From contig SVOL01000004.1 of NCBI GenBank assembly GCA_015066395.1, positions 1 to 64,000 on the forward strand: a stretch of DNA of 64,000 bases, given 5' to 3'. How positions within the stretch are numbered: the first letter of the stretch is position 1; every line of letters begins with the position of its first letter. This DNA is from Oscillospiraceae bacterium (GTDB taxonomy: Bacteria > Bacillota > Clostridia > Oscillospirales > Acutalibacteraceae). Shown piece after piece: positions 17,341-27,047 of this stretch. Both the position numbers and the translations under genes were made by a program. Below the pieces are notes generated by a model that worked only from the letters and a program-made list of their open reading frames with translations, was not told where the DNA came from and ran no database searches.

Positions 17341-18240
17341 GTGGATATAAAAAGTTTAAAATCAGGTGCGGAAGCACTCGGATTTAGGTGTACTTTAGAC
17401 GAACCGATGAGAGAGCATACATCGTTTCTCATCGGCGGTCCGGCCGACCTTTTTATTGAGGTGGCCGATGTCAACAAAATGCCGCAACTGCTGGCACTTT
17501 TAAAGGAATGCGACGTGCCATTTACCGTTGTAGGCCGGGGTACTAATCTGCTCGTGTCCGACGAAGGAATCGGCGGTGCTGTCGTTTTTATGGCTGATGA
17601 AAGTTTGAATTTTGACGGCGAAACGGTAACTGCCGCGGCAGGCGTTAAACTCACTAAAATGTGTGTTGAGGCTAAGGTGTTATCTTTGTCGGGCTTTGAG
17701 TTTGCTTGCGGAATACCCGGTACTGTCGGAGGTGCTGTATATATGAACGCCGGTGCCTACGGCGGTGAGATCAAAGACGTTATCGTAAGTTGTACATCGC
17801 TGACTCAGGACGGCAAGGTCGTGACAAGAACAGCAGACGAACTGGCTTTAGGTTACAGAACGAGTATTTTCAAAACGAACGGTGAGATAATTCTGTCGGC
17901 TGCTTTTAAACTTATAAAGGGTAATAAGGAGACTATCCGCAGTACGATGGAGGACCTTTTGCAAAAGCGCAAGGCAAAACAGCCGGTAGAGTTTCCGAGT
18001 GCGGGAAGTACCTTCAAGCGTCCCGAGGGCTATTTTGCCGCAGCACTTATTGAGCAATGCGGTCTTAAGGGCTATTCGGTAGGTGACGCTGAGGTCAGTG
18101 TCAAGCATTCCGGTTTTGTTATAAACAAGGGTAATGCAACTGCCGCAGACGTTTTGCAGTTGATAGAGGATATAAAGAAGACCGTTTTTGAACAAACGGG
18201 AGTGAATTTAGAAATGGAAGTTATTTTTAAAGGTAGGTGA
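17341..18240 (+). CDS. murB: UDP-N-acetylenolpyruvoylglucosamine reductase MurB
   Basis: The product has 299 residues, with a GTG start. It makes UDP-MurNAc using NADPH and FAD. FAD-binding segments are GRGTNLLVSDEG and FACGIPGTVGGAVYMNAGAYGGE. The catalytic Ser lies in FPSAGSTFKRPEG. It has the short type IIb MurB architecture. Its stop is followed after 5 nt by the rapZ start. Confidence 0.96.
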   Translation: MDIKSLKSGAEALGFRCTLDEPMREHTSFLIGGPADLFIEVADVNKMPQLLALLKECDVPFTVVGRGTNLLVSDEGIGGAVVFMADESLNFDGETVTAAAGVKLTKMCVEAKVLSLSGFEFACGIPGTVGGAVYMNAGAYGGEIKDVIVSCTSLTQDGKVVTRTADELALGYRTSIFKTNGEIILSAAFKLIKGNKETIRSTMEDLLQKRKAKQPVEFPSAGSTFKRPEGYFAAALIEQCGLKGYSVGDAEVSVKHSGFVINKGNATAADVLQLIEDIKKTVFEQTGVNLEMEVIFKGR

Positions 18241-18245
18241 CTGTA

Positions 18246-19106
18246 GTGGAGTTAGTAATTGTAACGGGTATGTCGGGAGCAGGTAAATCCGTAGCGGCAA
18301 ACGCTCTTGAAGATATCGGCTTTTACTGTATCGATAATATGCCGCCGGCTTTGATAGGACCTGTTGCCGAGTTGTCGCACCGCGGTCAGTCTGACCTTGG
18401 CCGTGTTGCCATAGTTACCGATATAAGAGGCGGTAAAATGTTCAACGAGCTGGTTCCCGTTTTGAAAAATATGCGTGACAGCGGTGTTGAATATAAGATC
18501 CTTTTTTTGGAAGCCTCCAACGATAAGATAGTTACAAGATATAAAGAGACCCGCAGAAGCCATCCTATGGCCAGATACTCAAAATTGAGCGTTGCTCAGC
18601 AGGTCGAAAAGGAAAGGGAAATGTTGAAGCCGTTAAAGGATATGGCTGATTATATTATCGACACTACCATTTCCTCGACATCGATCTTGAAGGAGCGTAT
18701 TACCAATCTGTTTTTAGGGGATATCAGCGAGGGTATGCCCATTCAGTGCATCTCGTTTGGCTTTAAGTACGGTTGTGTGTCTGAGGCTGATATTGTTCTC
18801 GATGTGAGATGTCTTAAAAACCCTTATTATGTGGCTGATCTGAAGCATCGCACGGGGTTAGAGGAGCCGGTCAAAGATTTTGTTTTGGATCTGCCCGAGG
18901 CCAAAGGGTTAAAAGAAAAGATACTGTCGCTTATCGATTATACAGTTCCCCTTTACTGTAAAGAGGGAAAGAGCCAGTTGGTCATTGCGATAGGTTGCAC
19001 CGGCGGAAAGCACCGTTCGGTGGTTTTTGCGGAGCTTATACATAAGCATTTGGAAGAGAATAATTACCGTTCTTCGGTCAATCACCGAGATATCGGGAAG
19101 GAGTAA
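18246..19106 (+). CDS. rapZ: RNase adapter / nucleotide-binding protein RapZ (YvcJ)
   Basis: The product has 286 residues from GTG 18246. A GTG at 18237 is rejected because it abuts the AGGTAGG ribosome site. Walker A GMSGAGKS is at residues 8-15, and the C-terminal domain carries CTGGKHRSV. In Firmicutes this P-loop protein (YvcJ) binds and hydrolyses GTP; in enterobacteria RapZ is an RNA-binding adapter in GlcN6P control. Its place after murB and before whiA is conserved in Clostridia, though yvcK, often found between them, is absent. Confidence 0.94.
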   Translation: MELVIVTGMSGAGKSVAANALEDIGFYCIDNMPPALIGPVAELSHRGQSDLGRVAIVTDIRGGKMFNELVPVLKNMRDSGVEYKILFLEASNDKIVTRYKETRRSHPMARYSKLSVAQQVEKEREMLKPLKDMADYIIDTTISSTSILKERITNLFLGDISEGMPIQCISFGFKYGCVSEADIVLDVRCLKNPYYVADLKHRTGLEEPVKDFVLDLPEAKGLKEKILSLIDYTVPLYCKEGKSQLVIAIGCTGGKHRSVVFAELIHKHLEENNYRSSVNHRDIGKE

Positions 19107-20024
19107 ATGGTGGAAAAGCTGTCTTTTTCGGCAACGCTTAAAACCGAGATTTCAAAAGTTAAACCGACCGGTTGTTGCAGAGTTGCCGAGTGTTATGGCC
19201 TTTTGCTGTTCGGTCGGTCTTTTTGCAATTATGAGATCGCACTCAGGACCGCTGTTAAATCGGTTGCTGAGCATTATGCGTCGCTTGTAAAACTATGCTT
19301 TGGTGTGCATACTGTTATTACGGAAAGCGGTGACCTAAAGAAGAGTTATGCCGTTACGGTGCCGGGTGAAGCTGATAGGGCGAGGATCATAAATTACTAC
19401 GATTCCGGTGAGCAGGATTGGATAATGAATCCGAAGTTTTTAAAACGCAGTTGTTGCCGCTGGGCATTTATTAAAGGCGCGTTTCTCGCTTGCGGAAGCA
19501 TCAATGACCCTGATAAGAGTTATCATCTGGAGTTTGCAGTAAAGGACCCGACCTTAGCCTTTGCTTTTGCGGCTTTTTTAGAACTGTGCGGTCATAAGCC
19601 GAAACACAGTCAACGCAGTTCGGTCACCGCTCTTTACTATAACAACAGCGAAACGCTGGAAGAACTTTTGGGCGGTATGGGTGCTTTGCGGGAGAGCCTG
19701 GAGGTTATGGAACTTAAGGTCGTTAAAAGTATGCGAAACCGACTTAATCGCCGCAATAACTTTGAGACCGCAAATATTTCAAAAACAGTTAATGCCGCGG
19801 TTGGGCAAACTCAAGCTATAGAGTATCTTATAAAAGAAAATCTTATAGGAATGCTGCCAGAGGAACTTTATGAAGTCGCCGTTTTGCGAAGAGAAAACCC
19901 TGACGCATCGTTGGCCAAACTGTGTGAACTGTCGGGAAACGGCATTTCGCGTTCGGGAATCAATCACCGATTGCAAAGGATCGTTGACTTTGCCAACGAG
20001 GAAAAACTAAAGAAGATCAACTGA
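19107..20024 (+). CDS. whiA: Sporulation/division regulator WhiA
   Basis: The product has 305 residues and starts at the ATG directly after the rapZ stop. WhiA proteins have an N-terminal LAGLIDADG-like domain without nuclease activity and a C-terminal helix-turn-helix, seen here as GISRSGINHRLQRI. They regulate division and chromosome segregation in Gram-positive bacteria. The NRLNRRNNFETANISKTVNA stretch is typical of the family's centre. Confidence 0.93.
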   Translation: MVEKLSFSATLKTEISKVKPTGCCRVAECYGLLLFGRSFCNYEIALRTAVKSVAEHYASLVKLCFGVHTVITESGDLKKSYAVTVPGEADRARIINYYDSGEQDWIMNPKFLKRSCCRWAFIKGAFLACGSINDPDKSYHLEFAVKDPTLAFAFAAFLELCGHKPKHSQRSSVTALYYNNSETLEELLGGMGALRESLEVMELKVVKSMRNRLNRRNNFETANISKTVNAAVGQTQAIEYLIKENLIGMLPEELYEVAVLRRENPDASLAKLCELSGNGISRSGINHRLQRIVDFANEEKLKKIN

Positions 20025-20040
20025 AAGGCAGGTGCTTTTT

Positions 20041-21681
20041 GTGACACCGTTCGTTCATTTACATTTACACACGGAATATAGTTTGTTAGACGGCGCGTGC
20101 CGCATAAAGCAGCTTGTTGCCGCCGCCAAAGAAAAAGGACAGACCGCTATTGCCATCACCGATCACGGTGTTATGTACGGTGCGGTAGAGTTTTATAAAG
20201 AGGCTAAAAAGCAGGGGATAAAGCCGATCATCGGCTGTGAGGTCTACGTTGCACCGAAAAGCCGTTTTGACAAGGTCAAGAGCGCGGATAACGAGTACCG
20301 TCACCTTGTACTTTTGTGCAAAAATGCCACGGGCTACCGTAACTTAACAGAGCTTGTGTCCCGCGGATTTACAGAAGGATTTTACTCCCGTCCGAGAATC
20401 GACGAGGAACTGCTTGCACAGCATACCGAAGGTCTTATTGCCTTGTCGGCCTGCCTTTCGGGTGAGGTGCCGAAGTGTCTTTTGAGGAATGATTATGCGG
20501 CCGCTAAAGAAGCCGCAATTCGCTATGAAAAGATGTTCGGAAAGGGTAACTATTATCTCGAACTGCAGGATCATGGGCTTGATGAGGAACTTCGTGTTGT
20601 CCCGCAGATAAAACGAATCGCCAAGGAAACGGGTATACCGTTAGTCGCGACCAACGATGTGCATTACATCGAAAAGCAGGATTCTCAGATGCAGAAGATA
20701 CTCATCTGCATCGGCACTAACCACACTGTCAATGAGGATTCGGGGTTAGAGTTCGGAAGTGACGAATTTTACCTTAAAACAGGTGACGAAATGGCGTCAC
20801 TTTTCCCCGAGGAAGCAATAAATAATACTGTAAAGATTGCCGAAATGTGTGATTTTGATTTCGATTTCGGTCACACAAAACTGCCGTTTTTCGATATCGG
20901 CGATAAGAACCATACCGAGCATTTAAGGAAGCTTAGTTTCAGCGGTGCTGATCGTATTTACGGTAAAGATTTGCCGCAAGAGGTGACAGAACGCCTTAAT
21001 TACGAGTTGTCGGTCATCGACCGAATGGGATATATCGACTACTTCCTTATTGTTGCGGATTTTGTTAATTTCGCTAAGAGTAACGATATTCCCGTAGGAC
21101 CGGGAAGAGGCTCGGGTGCAGGCAGTCTTGTGGCATACTGCATTGGAATTACCGGAATTGACCCATTGAAATATAATCTTATTTTCGAGCGTTTTCTAAA
21201 CCCCGAGCGTGTTTCGATGCCCGACTTTGATATCGACTTTTGCTATGTCCGCCGTCAAGAGGTCATTGACTATGTTGTATCGAAGTACGGCAGTGACCAC
21301 GTTGCGCAGATCGTCACGTTCGGCACAATGGCGGCTAAAGCCGCTATCCGTGATGTCGGCAGAGCATTGGATATTCCGTATGCCACCTGCGACAGGATCG
21401 CCAAACTCATTCCTAAAGAATTAAAGGTCACTATCAGCTCGAGCCTTGAACGTGTACCGGAACTGAAAAAGGAGTATGAGTCGGATCCGGCCATCGCATC
21501 GCTTATTGACAATGCGATAAAGGTCGAGGGTATGCCGAGACACGCATCTACCCACGCCGCAGGTGTTGTTATAACCGATAAACCTGTGGCAGAGTACGTG
21601 CCGTTGGCCACCAACGACGGTTCTGTTGTCACTCAGTACACAATGACCACTCTTGATGAGTTGGGACTACTTAAAATGGAC
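20041..21681 (+). CDS. dnaE: DNA polymerase III subunit alpha, exon 1 (residues 1-547)
   Basis: This is the N-terminal half of replicative polymerase DnaE. GTG 20041 is chosen because an in-frame GTG at 20032 lies inside the AGGCAGGTG ribosome site. It starts with the PHP domain (VHLHLHTEYSLLDGA, AITDHGVMYGAVEF). The palm motif PDFDIDF gives two catalytic aspartates at residues 395 and 397. The exon ends exactly at the GAC codon of Asp547, which by alignment with E. coli D555 is the third catalytic aspartate. Without splicing, translation would run five codons (VCLVR) into the intron and stop. With exon 2 the protein is 1152 residues, the normal DnaE length. Confidence 0.93.
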
Positions 21682-22104
21682 GTGTGTCTTGTTCGCTAAC
21701 GAAAAACTTCTGAAAAGAAAACAAGTTAGCGGAGTAAATCAAGTAAAGATTTACTTAACTGATAAATTGATTAGAGTGGTGCAACTCCACTTGTTGGGTA
21801 AATGTCGATACCCAATCCCCTAAGACTCCGTTATGCTGTAACATCTCAAAATGTTATGGTGTAGAGCACGGTGAAGTCGGCTGAAAAGCGACCTAAACAA
21901 AAGAAATATACAAGTAAGAGTTGGTTCAAAAGTGGTTAGAACCCGCCTGCTCAGAAAGTATAAAGTAAATTGCATGGTTGCGAAGGTAAGTCGGGGGTCC
22001 TGTAAAATGTGATATGTCTAATCACCATGAATTGTCGTATGTACGGCTCGTAATTTTTCGAGACCCCGACGAAAGTTGGGGGGCTCCTGTAGGAGTTTAA
22101 GTCG

Positions 22105-22134
22105 CAGTAACAGCATTGTCCATTACGGTTACTG
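22105..22134 (+). other. Intron EBS1 stem-loop
   Basis: CAGTAAC (22105-22111) pairs with GTTACTG (22128-22134). The loop contains GTCCAT (22118-22123), an exact complement of the last six exon bases ATGGAC (21676-21681); the next base also pairs. This is the expected EBS1-IBS1 contact. A weaker EBS2 candidate is AAGTA at 21912-21916, against TACTT at 21668-21672. Confidence 0.85.
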
Positions 22135-22471
22135 TACCTATCCCAAAGAGGTTAGGTGTTCTGATTCCATCGACAGCGGAAAAAAGAACGGCTTACGGGT
22201 CAAAGACAAAGGCTAAGTCACAATAATTAAAGGATAGATTTATCGGAACAAGAGAACCTCGAAAGAGAATGATAAGGCATTTGAGTGCCAATGTCTCTAA
22301 TAGGTAGGAAATGACCTATGAATTCGAGGGGCGGCTGCCCGTAGTAGTCTGAGGTAGGGAAAGCCTACCACATGGCGAAGGGGCATAGTCGGGAATTAGA
22401 ATGATGTAGAATAGTTCAATTGTTAAGGTAGCCGCTGAGCGAAACGAACTAACCATAGGAGGTGATTGCCT

Positions 22472-24331
22472 ATGGGGACAAAACTTAACAAAGTTCCCTC
22501 CACCGAGAAGGAACTCAACGAACTACTACAAAAGATTTATTCCACGGCAAAAGATTGTTATGAATCAAGAACAGAATGTAACTTCACTGGAATACTTGAA
22601 ATCGTCGCATCTGAACCCAACATAGTTTCAGCAATTCATAAAATCAAAGGTAACAAAGGAAGTCACACCGCTGGTGTTGATGGAAAGGTTATTGATGACT
22701 GCTTGAACCTGAAATATGAAGAGGTAATCGAATTAGTCAGAAAGAAATTGTCTGACTATCACCCTGATAAGGTGCGAAGAGTATGGATTCCCAAACCAGG
22801 TAAGTCTGAAAAGAGACCACTTGGAATTCCCACAATATCGGATAGAATTGTGCAAGAGTGTGTGAGGCGAGTGATTGAACCAATCGCCGAGGGTCAGTTC
22901 TTTGAACATTCCTATGGATTCAGACCGATGAGGTCTGCTGACATGGCAGTGGCAAGAATAAAAAGACTCAACTTCACAGCAAAATGTTACTGGATAGTCG
23001 AGGGCGACATTAAAGGCTTCTTTGATAACATTGACCACAATGTTATGATTGAAAGTTTGTGGCAAATCGGCATTCGTGATAGACGAATACTCAGTATCAT
23101 CAAGCAAATGCTCAAAGCAGGAATAATGAATGAATGCGAAACAAGTGAACTTGGAACACCGCAAGGTGGAATAATTTCACCGCTATTAGCAAACATTTAT
23201 TTGAACCGATTCGACCGATTTATAACTGGGGACTTCGAGCGAAAAGAACTAAGGCGAACATTCAACCGTAACGACCAAAGGTTGGCGGCTATGCGAAAGC
23301 AAAGCAACCTAAAAACCTGTTATTATGTCCGATATGCTGATGACTGGGTTATCCTCACGGATAACGAGGAAGATGCTGAACGACTGAAATACAAGGCAAA
23401 GAGATATCTTCGAGATACACTCAAACTTGAACTTTCAGAAGAAAAGACACTAATAACGAATGTCACAAGTAGACCCATCAAGTTTTTGGGGGTCGAAATT
23501 AAGATGGACTATCGGAACGGAAGAATGGTCAACAAAGTGTCTCCCGATATGGTGAGATTTGACCGAAAGATGAAAGAACTAAAACGAGAACTGTTTATGT
23601 TGCGAAAAACGGCAACATGGGACACGGAGCGATTAGTTCAGAACATCACACGAGTCAACTCCATAATCGTAGGACTAATGAACTATTACAGTATGTGCGA
23701 CCAAATTAGTGTCGTGGTGAGGAAATATGCTTGGCTTCTCAAGTACACAGCATATAAATCCCTAAAACGATACGGCGGTAAGTGGATACGAGCAAATAGA
23801 GTATCAAACCTTATAGGATTGCACAGTGGGCATCGTGCTCACATCCCTGCAATCTCATATAAAGGAATGTACATCGGAATTACGGATATAAACTTTGCTA
23901 AGTGGAGCAATCCCAAACTTAAAAAGCAAGAGGAAAATCCGTTCACCGCTGAGGGTAGAGAACTCTACAATCAGCGAATGAGAAAACGAGGACTTAAAGT
24001 TCGAGTGGATGAAGTAAACTCCTCGGAGCATGCTTTGTTCCTTAGAACAAATAAGAGTCGCCTCTACAATTTCGAATACTTTATGAATCGTCCGTACACA
24101 TACAACCGTGATAAAGGTAAATGCAAAATCTGTAATGGATATGTCGAACCATATGAGGTACACACTCATCATGTAGACCCGAAGTTACCATGGAATGAAG
24201 TGAATAAGGTCAAGAACCTAATTACAGTTCATATCTACTGTCACCAATTGATTCACAACGATACAGAGCCAGTAAATCTGTCAGAAGAAACTGTCAAAAG
24301 ACTTGCGAAATATCGCAAGAAATTGAACTAA
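22472..24331 (+). CDS. Group II intron reverse transcriptase/maturase with HNH endonuclease
   Basis: The product has 619 residues from ATG 22472, 9 nt after AGGAGG; an in-frame TTG at 22466 is too close. It is a complete intron-encoded protein. RT fingers and palm contain GIPTISDRIVQECV, HSYGFRP, GDIKGFFDNIDH, TPQGGIISPLLANIYL and the active site YADD at residues 288-291. The maturase X domain follows. The C-terminal HNH endonuclease shows C551-x2-C554, then HTHH at 564-567 and CHQLIH. It should splice and mobilise the intron. No stop or frameshift interrupts it, so the element may be active. Confidence 0.95.
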   Translation: MGTKLNKVPSTEKELNELLQKIYSTAKDCYESRTECNFTGILEIVASEPNIVSAIHKIKGNKGSHTAGVDGKVIDDCLNLKYEEVIELVRKKLSDYHPDKVRRVWIPKPGKSEKRPLGIPTISDRIVQECVRRVIEPIAEGQFFEHSYGFRPMRSADMAVARIKRLNFTAKCYWIVEGDIKGFFDNIDHNVMIESLWQIGIRDRRILSIIKQMLKAGIMNECETSELGTPQGGIISPLLANIYLNRFDRFITGDFERKELRRTFNRNDQRLAAMRKQSNLKTCYYVRYADDWVILTDNEEDAERLKYKAKRYLRDTLKLELSEEKTLITNVTSRPIKFLGVEIKMDYRNGRMVNKVSPDMVRFDRKMKELKRELFMLRKTATWDTERLVQNITRVNSIIVGLMNYYSMCDQISVVVRKYAWLLKYTAYKSLKRYGGKWIRANRVSNLIGLHSGHRAHIPAISYKGMYIGITDINFAKWSNPKLKKQEENPFTAEGRELYNQRMRKRGLKVRVDEVNSSEHALFLRTNKSRLYNFEYFMNRPYTYNRDKGKCKICNGYVEPYEVHTHHVDPKLPWNEVNKVKNLITVHIYCHQLIHNDTEPVNLSEETVKRLAKYRKKLN

Positions 24332-24402
24332 CTTTCTATACACAAAAGCAGATTTCCAACCTGTCATACTTAATACAAATGAGATGAAAGGTGGAAATCA
24401 AT

Positions 24403-24981
24403 ATGCAAAAAATAATTGCTATTATCTTAACTATGCTAATCGTCCTTGGAATGGTGGGTTGCAATCAAGTAATCACACCTGGTCAAGACGGAAGTAAACT
24501 CCCGATTGATGGATGGGAAACAACAATCTCCTATGCGAACTGGTCAGATGATGCATCAATCTCCAACGGAGCATTGAACAGCGAAAAACTGAACAGCAAC
24601 ACAGGACATTGTCCCATCTATAAGATTGACACCATGAATGACCTGAAGCAATTCAAGGCCAAATATGGCGAAATCCTTTCCATGAATCAAAGTTACAACG
24701 AAATACCATCCTTTGAAGATGCTACATCTAAATACGATGAGGCATTCTTCGAGGTAAACTCACTGCTTGTCATCTACGTCGCTACGAGTAGCGGTTCAGA
24801 AAGATATGGAATAAGTGAAGTTGAAAATGATATGAAGTCGTTTACAGTTCATGTGAAACAAACAAACAATCCAGAAGTTGCAACCGAAGATATGGCAGGT
24901 TGGTTTATTACAGTGGCAGTACAGGACAGCACAATCCGTGATTGCGAGTCCTTTGATGCTAATTTTAATAATGCTAAGTAA
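24403..24981 (+). CDS. Lipoprotein carried inside the group II intron (cargo)
   Basis: The product has 192 residues from ATG 24403, preceded by AAGGTGG at 9 nt; an in-frame GTG at 24391 overlaps that site and is rejected. The N-terminus MQKIIAIILTMLIVLGMVGC is a lipoprotein signal with lipobox Cys20. The rest is a soluble domain with FEVNSLLVIYVATSSGSERYGI and MAGWFITVAV. By eye this resembles small clostridial lipoproteins of unknown function with a DMAGWFI-type motif. It has no RT, maturase or nuclease features. It lies 71 nt after the maturase gene, within domain IV, so it is spliced out with the intron. Function unknown. Confidence 0.85.
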   Translation: MQKIIAIILTMLIVLGMVGCNQVITPGQDGSKLPIDGWETTISYANWSDDASISNGALNSEKLNSNTGHCPIYKIDTMNDLKQFKAKYGEILSMNQSYNEIPSFEDATSKYDEAFFEVNSLLVIYVATSSGSERYGISEVENDMKSFTVHVKQTNNPEVATEDMAGWFITVAVQDSTIRDCESFDANFNNAK

Positions 24982-25046
24982 TGTATAGAAATGTATTCTG
25001 ACATCATTCGAAAGTAGGTTACCGAAGCCTACTGATTCTCGATGGA

Positions 25047-25080
25047 GAGCCGTGTGCGGTGAAAGTCGCACGCACGGTTC
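25047..25080 (+). other. Group II intron domain V
   Basis: A 34-nt hairpin opening GAGCCGTGTGCGG, with GAAA tetraloop and closing CGCACGGTTC, matches the catalytic domain V, including the AGC triad at its 5' side. Domain VI and the 3' splice site follow within 60 nt. Confidence 0.93.
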
Positions 25081-25140
25081 GAAGTGGGGGAAAACGACCC
25101 GTAACAGATAATGCTGACGGTGTTCGTTACCTATCACTAC

Positions 25141-26958
25141 TTTTTGGGACTTCGCAACCTTACCGTTATCGACGATACCGTCAAAATGATAAAGGCGGAC
25201 AACCCCGAATTCGATATAACTAAAATCGATCTTCAGGACAAGGCTACGATGAAGATGATGTCGCAAGGTCTTACCGACGGCGTTTTCCAGTTTGAATCGG
25301 GCGGAATGAGGTCGGTTCTGCAGTCCTTTAAGCCCGAAAAAATCGAAGATCTGATAGCGATAATCTCGCTTTACAGACCGGGTCCGATGGATTCGATTCC
25401 GAAGTATATAAAGAATCGCCATAACCCGTCAGCGATAAAGTATAAGACCGAACTTTTGAGACCGATATTAGAGGTCACATACGGTTGCGTTGTCTACCAG
25501 GAGCAGGTAATGCAGATATTCCGTGAATTGGCGGGATATTCATTAGGACGTGCAGACATCGTTCGCAGAGCGATGTCTAAAAAGAAGCACGACGTTATGG
25601 AAAAAGAGCGTCACGCCTTTATCTACGGTGACAAGAATCCCGACGGAACCGTTGCTTGTGAGGGTTGTGTCAGCCGTGGAATTTCGCCGAAGGTGGCGGA
25701 GAGTATCTTCGATGAAATGACGGCGTTCAGTTCTTACGCTTTTAATAAATCTCATGCGGCGGCCTATGCTTACGTTGCTTATCAGACGGCCTATTTAAAG
25801 TGCCATTATGAAAAGCAGTATATGTCGGCGCTCCTTACGAGTGTGCTTGATGACGGTGTGAAACTGTCGAAGTACATTGCCGAGTGTCAGAAGAACGGAA
25901 TCAAGGTTCTGCCGCCCGATGTAAACCGCAGTAACCGAGGTTTTACCGCGACCGAAGAGGGTATTCGCTTCGGTTTACTGGCAGTTCGTAATATCGGTGT
26001 GAACTTAGTCGAAAAATTGATAGCCGAACGCCAAAACGGTGAGTTTTCTTCTGTTTACGATTTCTGCACCCGACTTTACGGTAATGACCTGAATCGCCGT
26101 GCCGCCGAGAGTCTTATCAAGTGTGGTGCATTTGATTGCTTCGGCAACACACGCCGCCAACTCTTGCAGGGCATAGAGCCTTTGATGAAGGCGGTCGAGG
26201 GTGTCAAGCGTTATTCTGCAGGCGGTCAGATGGGACTGTTTGATACTGCTGAGGAAACGGTCGTCGATATTGGCTACACCTTGCCGGAATGTGATGAAAT
26301 GCCGCAGTTTGAACTGTTGCAAGGTGAAAAGGAAGTCACGGGAATGTATATCTCGGGTCATCCTTTGTATGAATACTCTGCCGCAATGAGCGAAAAGGGT
26401 CTGGTCAAGACGTTTGATCTTTTAGATGCTGAGACCAACCATAAATTAGACGGCAAGTTTGTGTCAATGGTTGTAATGGCGTCGAAACTTCGAAGAAAGC
26501 AGACAAAATCCAATGACACTATGGCTTTCTTAGAGGTTGAGGATATGTACGGTTCGGTTAATGTGTTGGTCTTTCCTAAGCTTTATGCTGAACATCAGCA
26601 TTTGATGAATGTTGGCTCGGTGTTGAAAATATCCGGACGAGTCTCGGTAAAGGAATCAGGTGAGGTGGACTTGGTCTGTTCTAAGATGGAGCAGGTCAAA
26701 AAGGGCACGGTGAATGAGACTAAACGTAAGATCCGTAAAGGTCTTTATTTAAAGTTGCCGTCGCTCGACTCTGATGAGTATAAAAAGGCTCGCAGGATGA
26801 TGGATATTTTTAAAGGAGATGTGCCGGTCATCGTCAAGGTTAACGATATCGGCAAGGCTTTGGTTGCACCTGAAAACCGATGGGTCACGGTCGGTGAGTC
26901 TCTGCTTCGTGATTTAGAGGAACTTTTGGGGCAAGATAATGTAAAGTATGTCGAATAA
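25141..26958 (+). CDS. dnaE: DNA polymerase III subunit alpha, exon 2 (residues 548-1152)
   Basis: The exon starts with TTT TTG GGA CTT (FLGL), directly after the intron, and codes 605 residues. It contains the fingers (LYRPGPMDSIPKYI, YGCVVYQEQVMQI, FNKSHAAAYAYVAYQTAYLK), the helix-hairpin-helix/beta-binding region (LPPDVNRSNRGFT) and a C-terminal OB-fold (FVSMVVMASKLRRK, VNVLVFPKLY). Upstream frame extending to 25111 lies in the intron and is not a real start. Adding both exons gives a DnaE1-type alpha subunit. Confidence 0.93.
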   Translation, partial: FLGLRNLTVIDDTVKMIKADNPEFDITKIDLQDKATMKMMSQGLTDGVFQFESGGMRSVLQSFKPEKIEDLIAIISLYRPGPMDSIPKYIKNRHNPSAIKYKTELLRPILEVTYGCVVYQEQVMQIFRELAGYSLGRADIVRRAMSKKKHDVMEKERHAFIYGDKNPDGTVACEGCVSRGISPKVAESIFDEMTAFSSYAFNKSHAAAYAYVAYQTAYLKCHYEKQYMSALLTSVLDDGVKLSKYIAECQKNGIKVLPPDVNRSNRGFTATEEGIRFGLLAVRNIGVNLVEKLIAERQNGEFSSVYDFCTRLYGNDLNRRAAESLIKCGAFDCFGNTRRQLLQGIEPLMKAVEGVKRYSAGGQMGLFDTAEETVVDIGYTLPECDEMPQFELLQGEKEVTGMYISGHPLYEYSAAMSEKGLVKTFDLLDAETNHKLDGKFVSMVVMASKLRRKQTKSNDTMAFLEVEDMYGSVNVLVFPKLYAEHQHLMNVGSVLKISGRVSVKESGEVDLVCSKMEQVKKGTVNETKRKIRKGLYLKLPSLDSDEYKKARRMMDIFKGDVPVIVKVNDIGKALVAPENRWVTVGESLLRDLEELLGQDNVKYVE

Positions 26959-26971
26959 ACATCGGATTTGC

Positions 26972-27000
26972 TTGACATTGTTATTAAAAAGTTGTATTAT
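26972..27000 (+). promoter_or_regulatory. Promoter of pfkA
   Basis: TTGACA (26972-26977), 17 bp, TATTAT (26995-27000), 48 nt before the start codon. It lets pfkA be expressed apart from the intron-bearing dnaE. Confidence 0.8.
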
Positions 27001-27047
27001 TACCATTGATTAAATAAATGGTAGTTCCGGAAAGGAAATGATATATT

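Larger units (their letters stand above)
21682..25140 (+). mobile_element. Group II intron inserted in dnaE
   Basis: The element is 3459 nt. It starts GTGTG and ends AC, fitting group II boundaries (GUGYG...AY). Removing it joins AAAATGGAC to TTTTTGGGA in frame and restores KMDFLGL of DnaE. Domain I holds an EBS1 loop fully complementary to the exon end. Domain IV holds a reverse transcriptase/maturase gene and a second gene for a lipoprotein. A canonical domain V lies at 25047-25080, and a candidate branch-point A (25133) lies 8 nt from the 3' end. The 790 nt before the RT gene are structured intron RNA without an ORF. Arg codon CGA, frequent in the RT gene, is rare in the host genes, suggesting recent transfer. 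Confidence 0.95.

Noticed and set aside
21682-25140. Intein in dnaE
   Set aside because: The frame stops after five codons, and group II intron boundaries, EBS1, domain V and a maturase are present, so splicing must be at RNA level.
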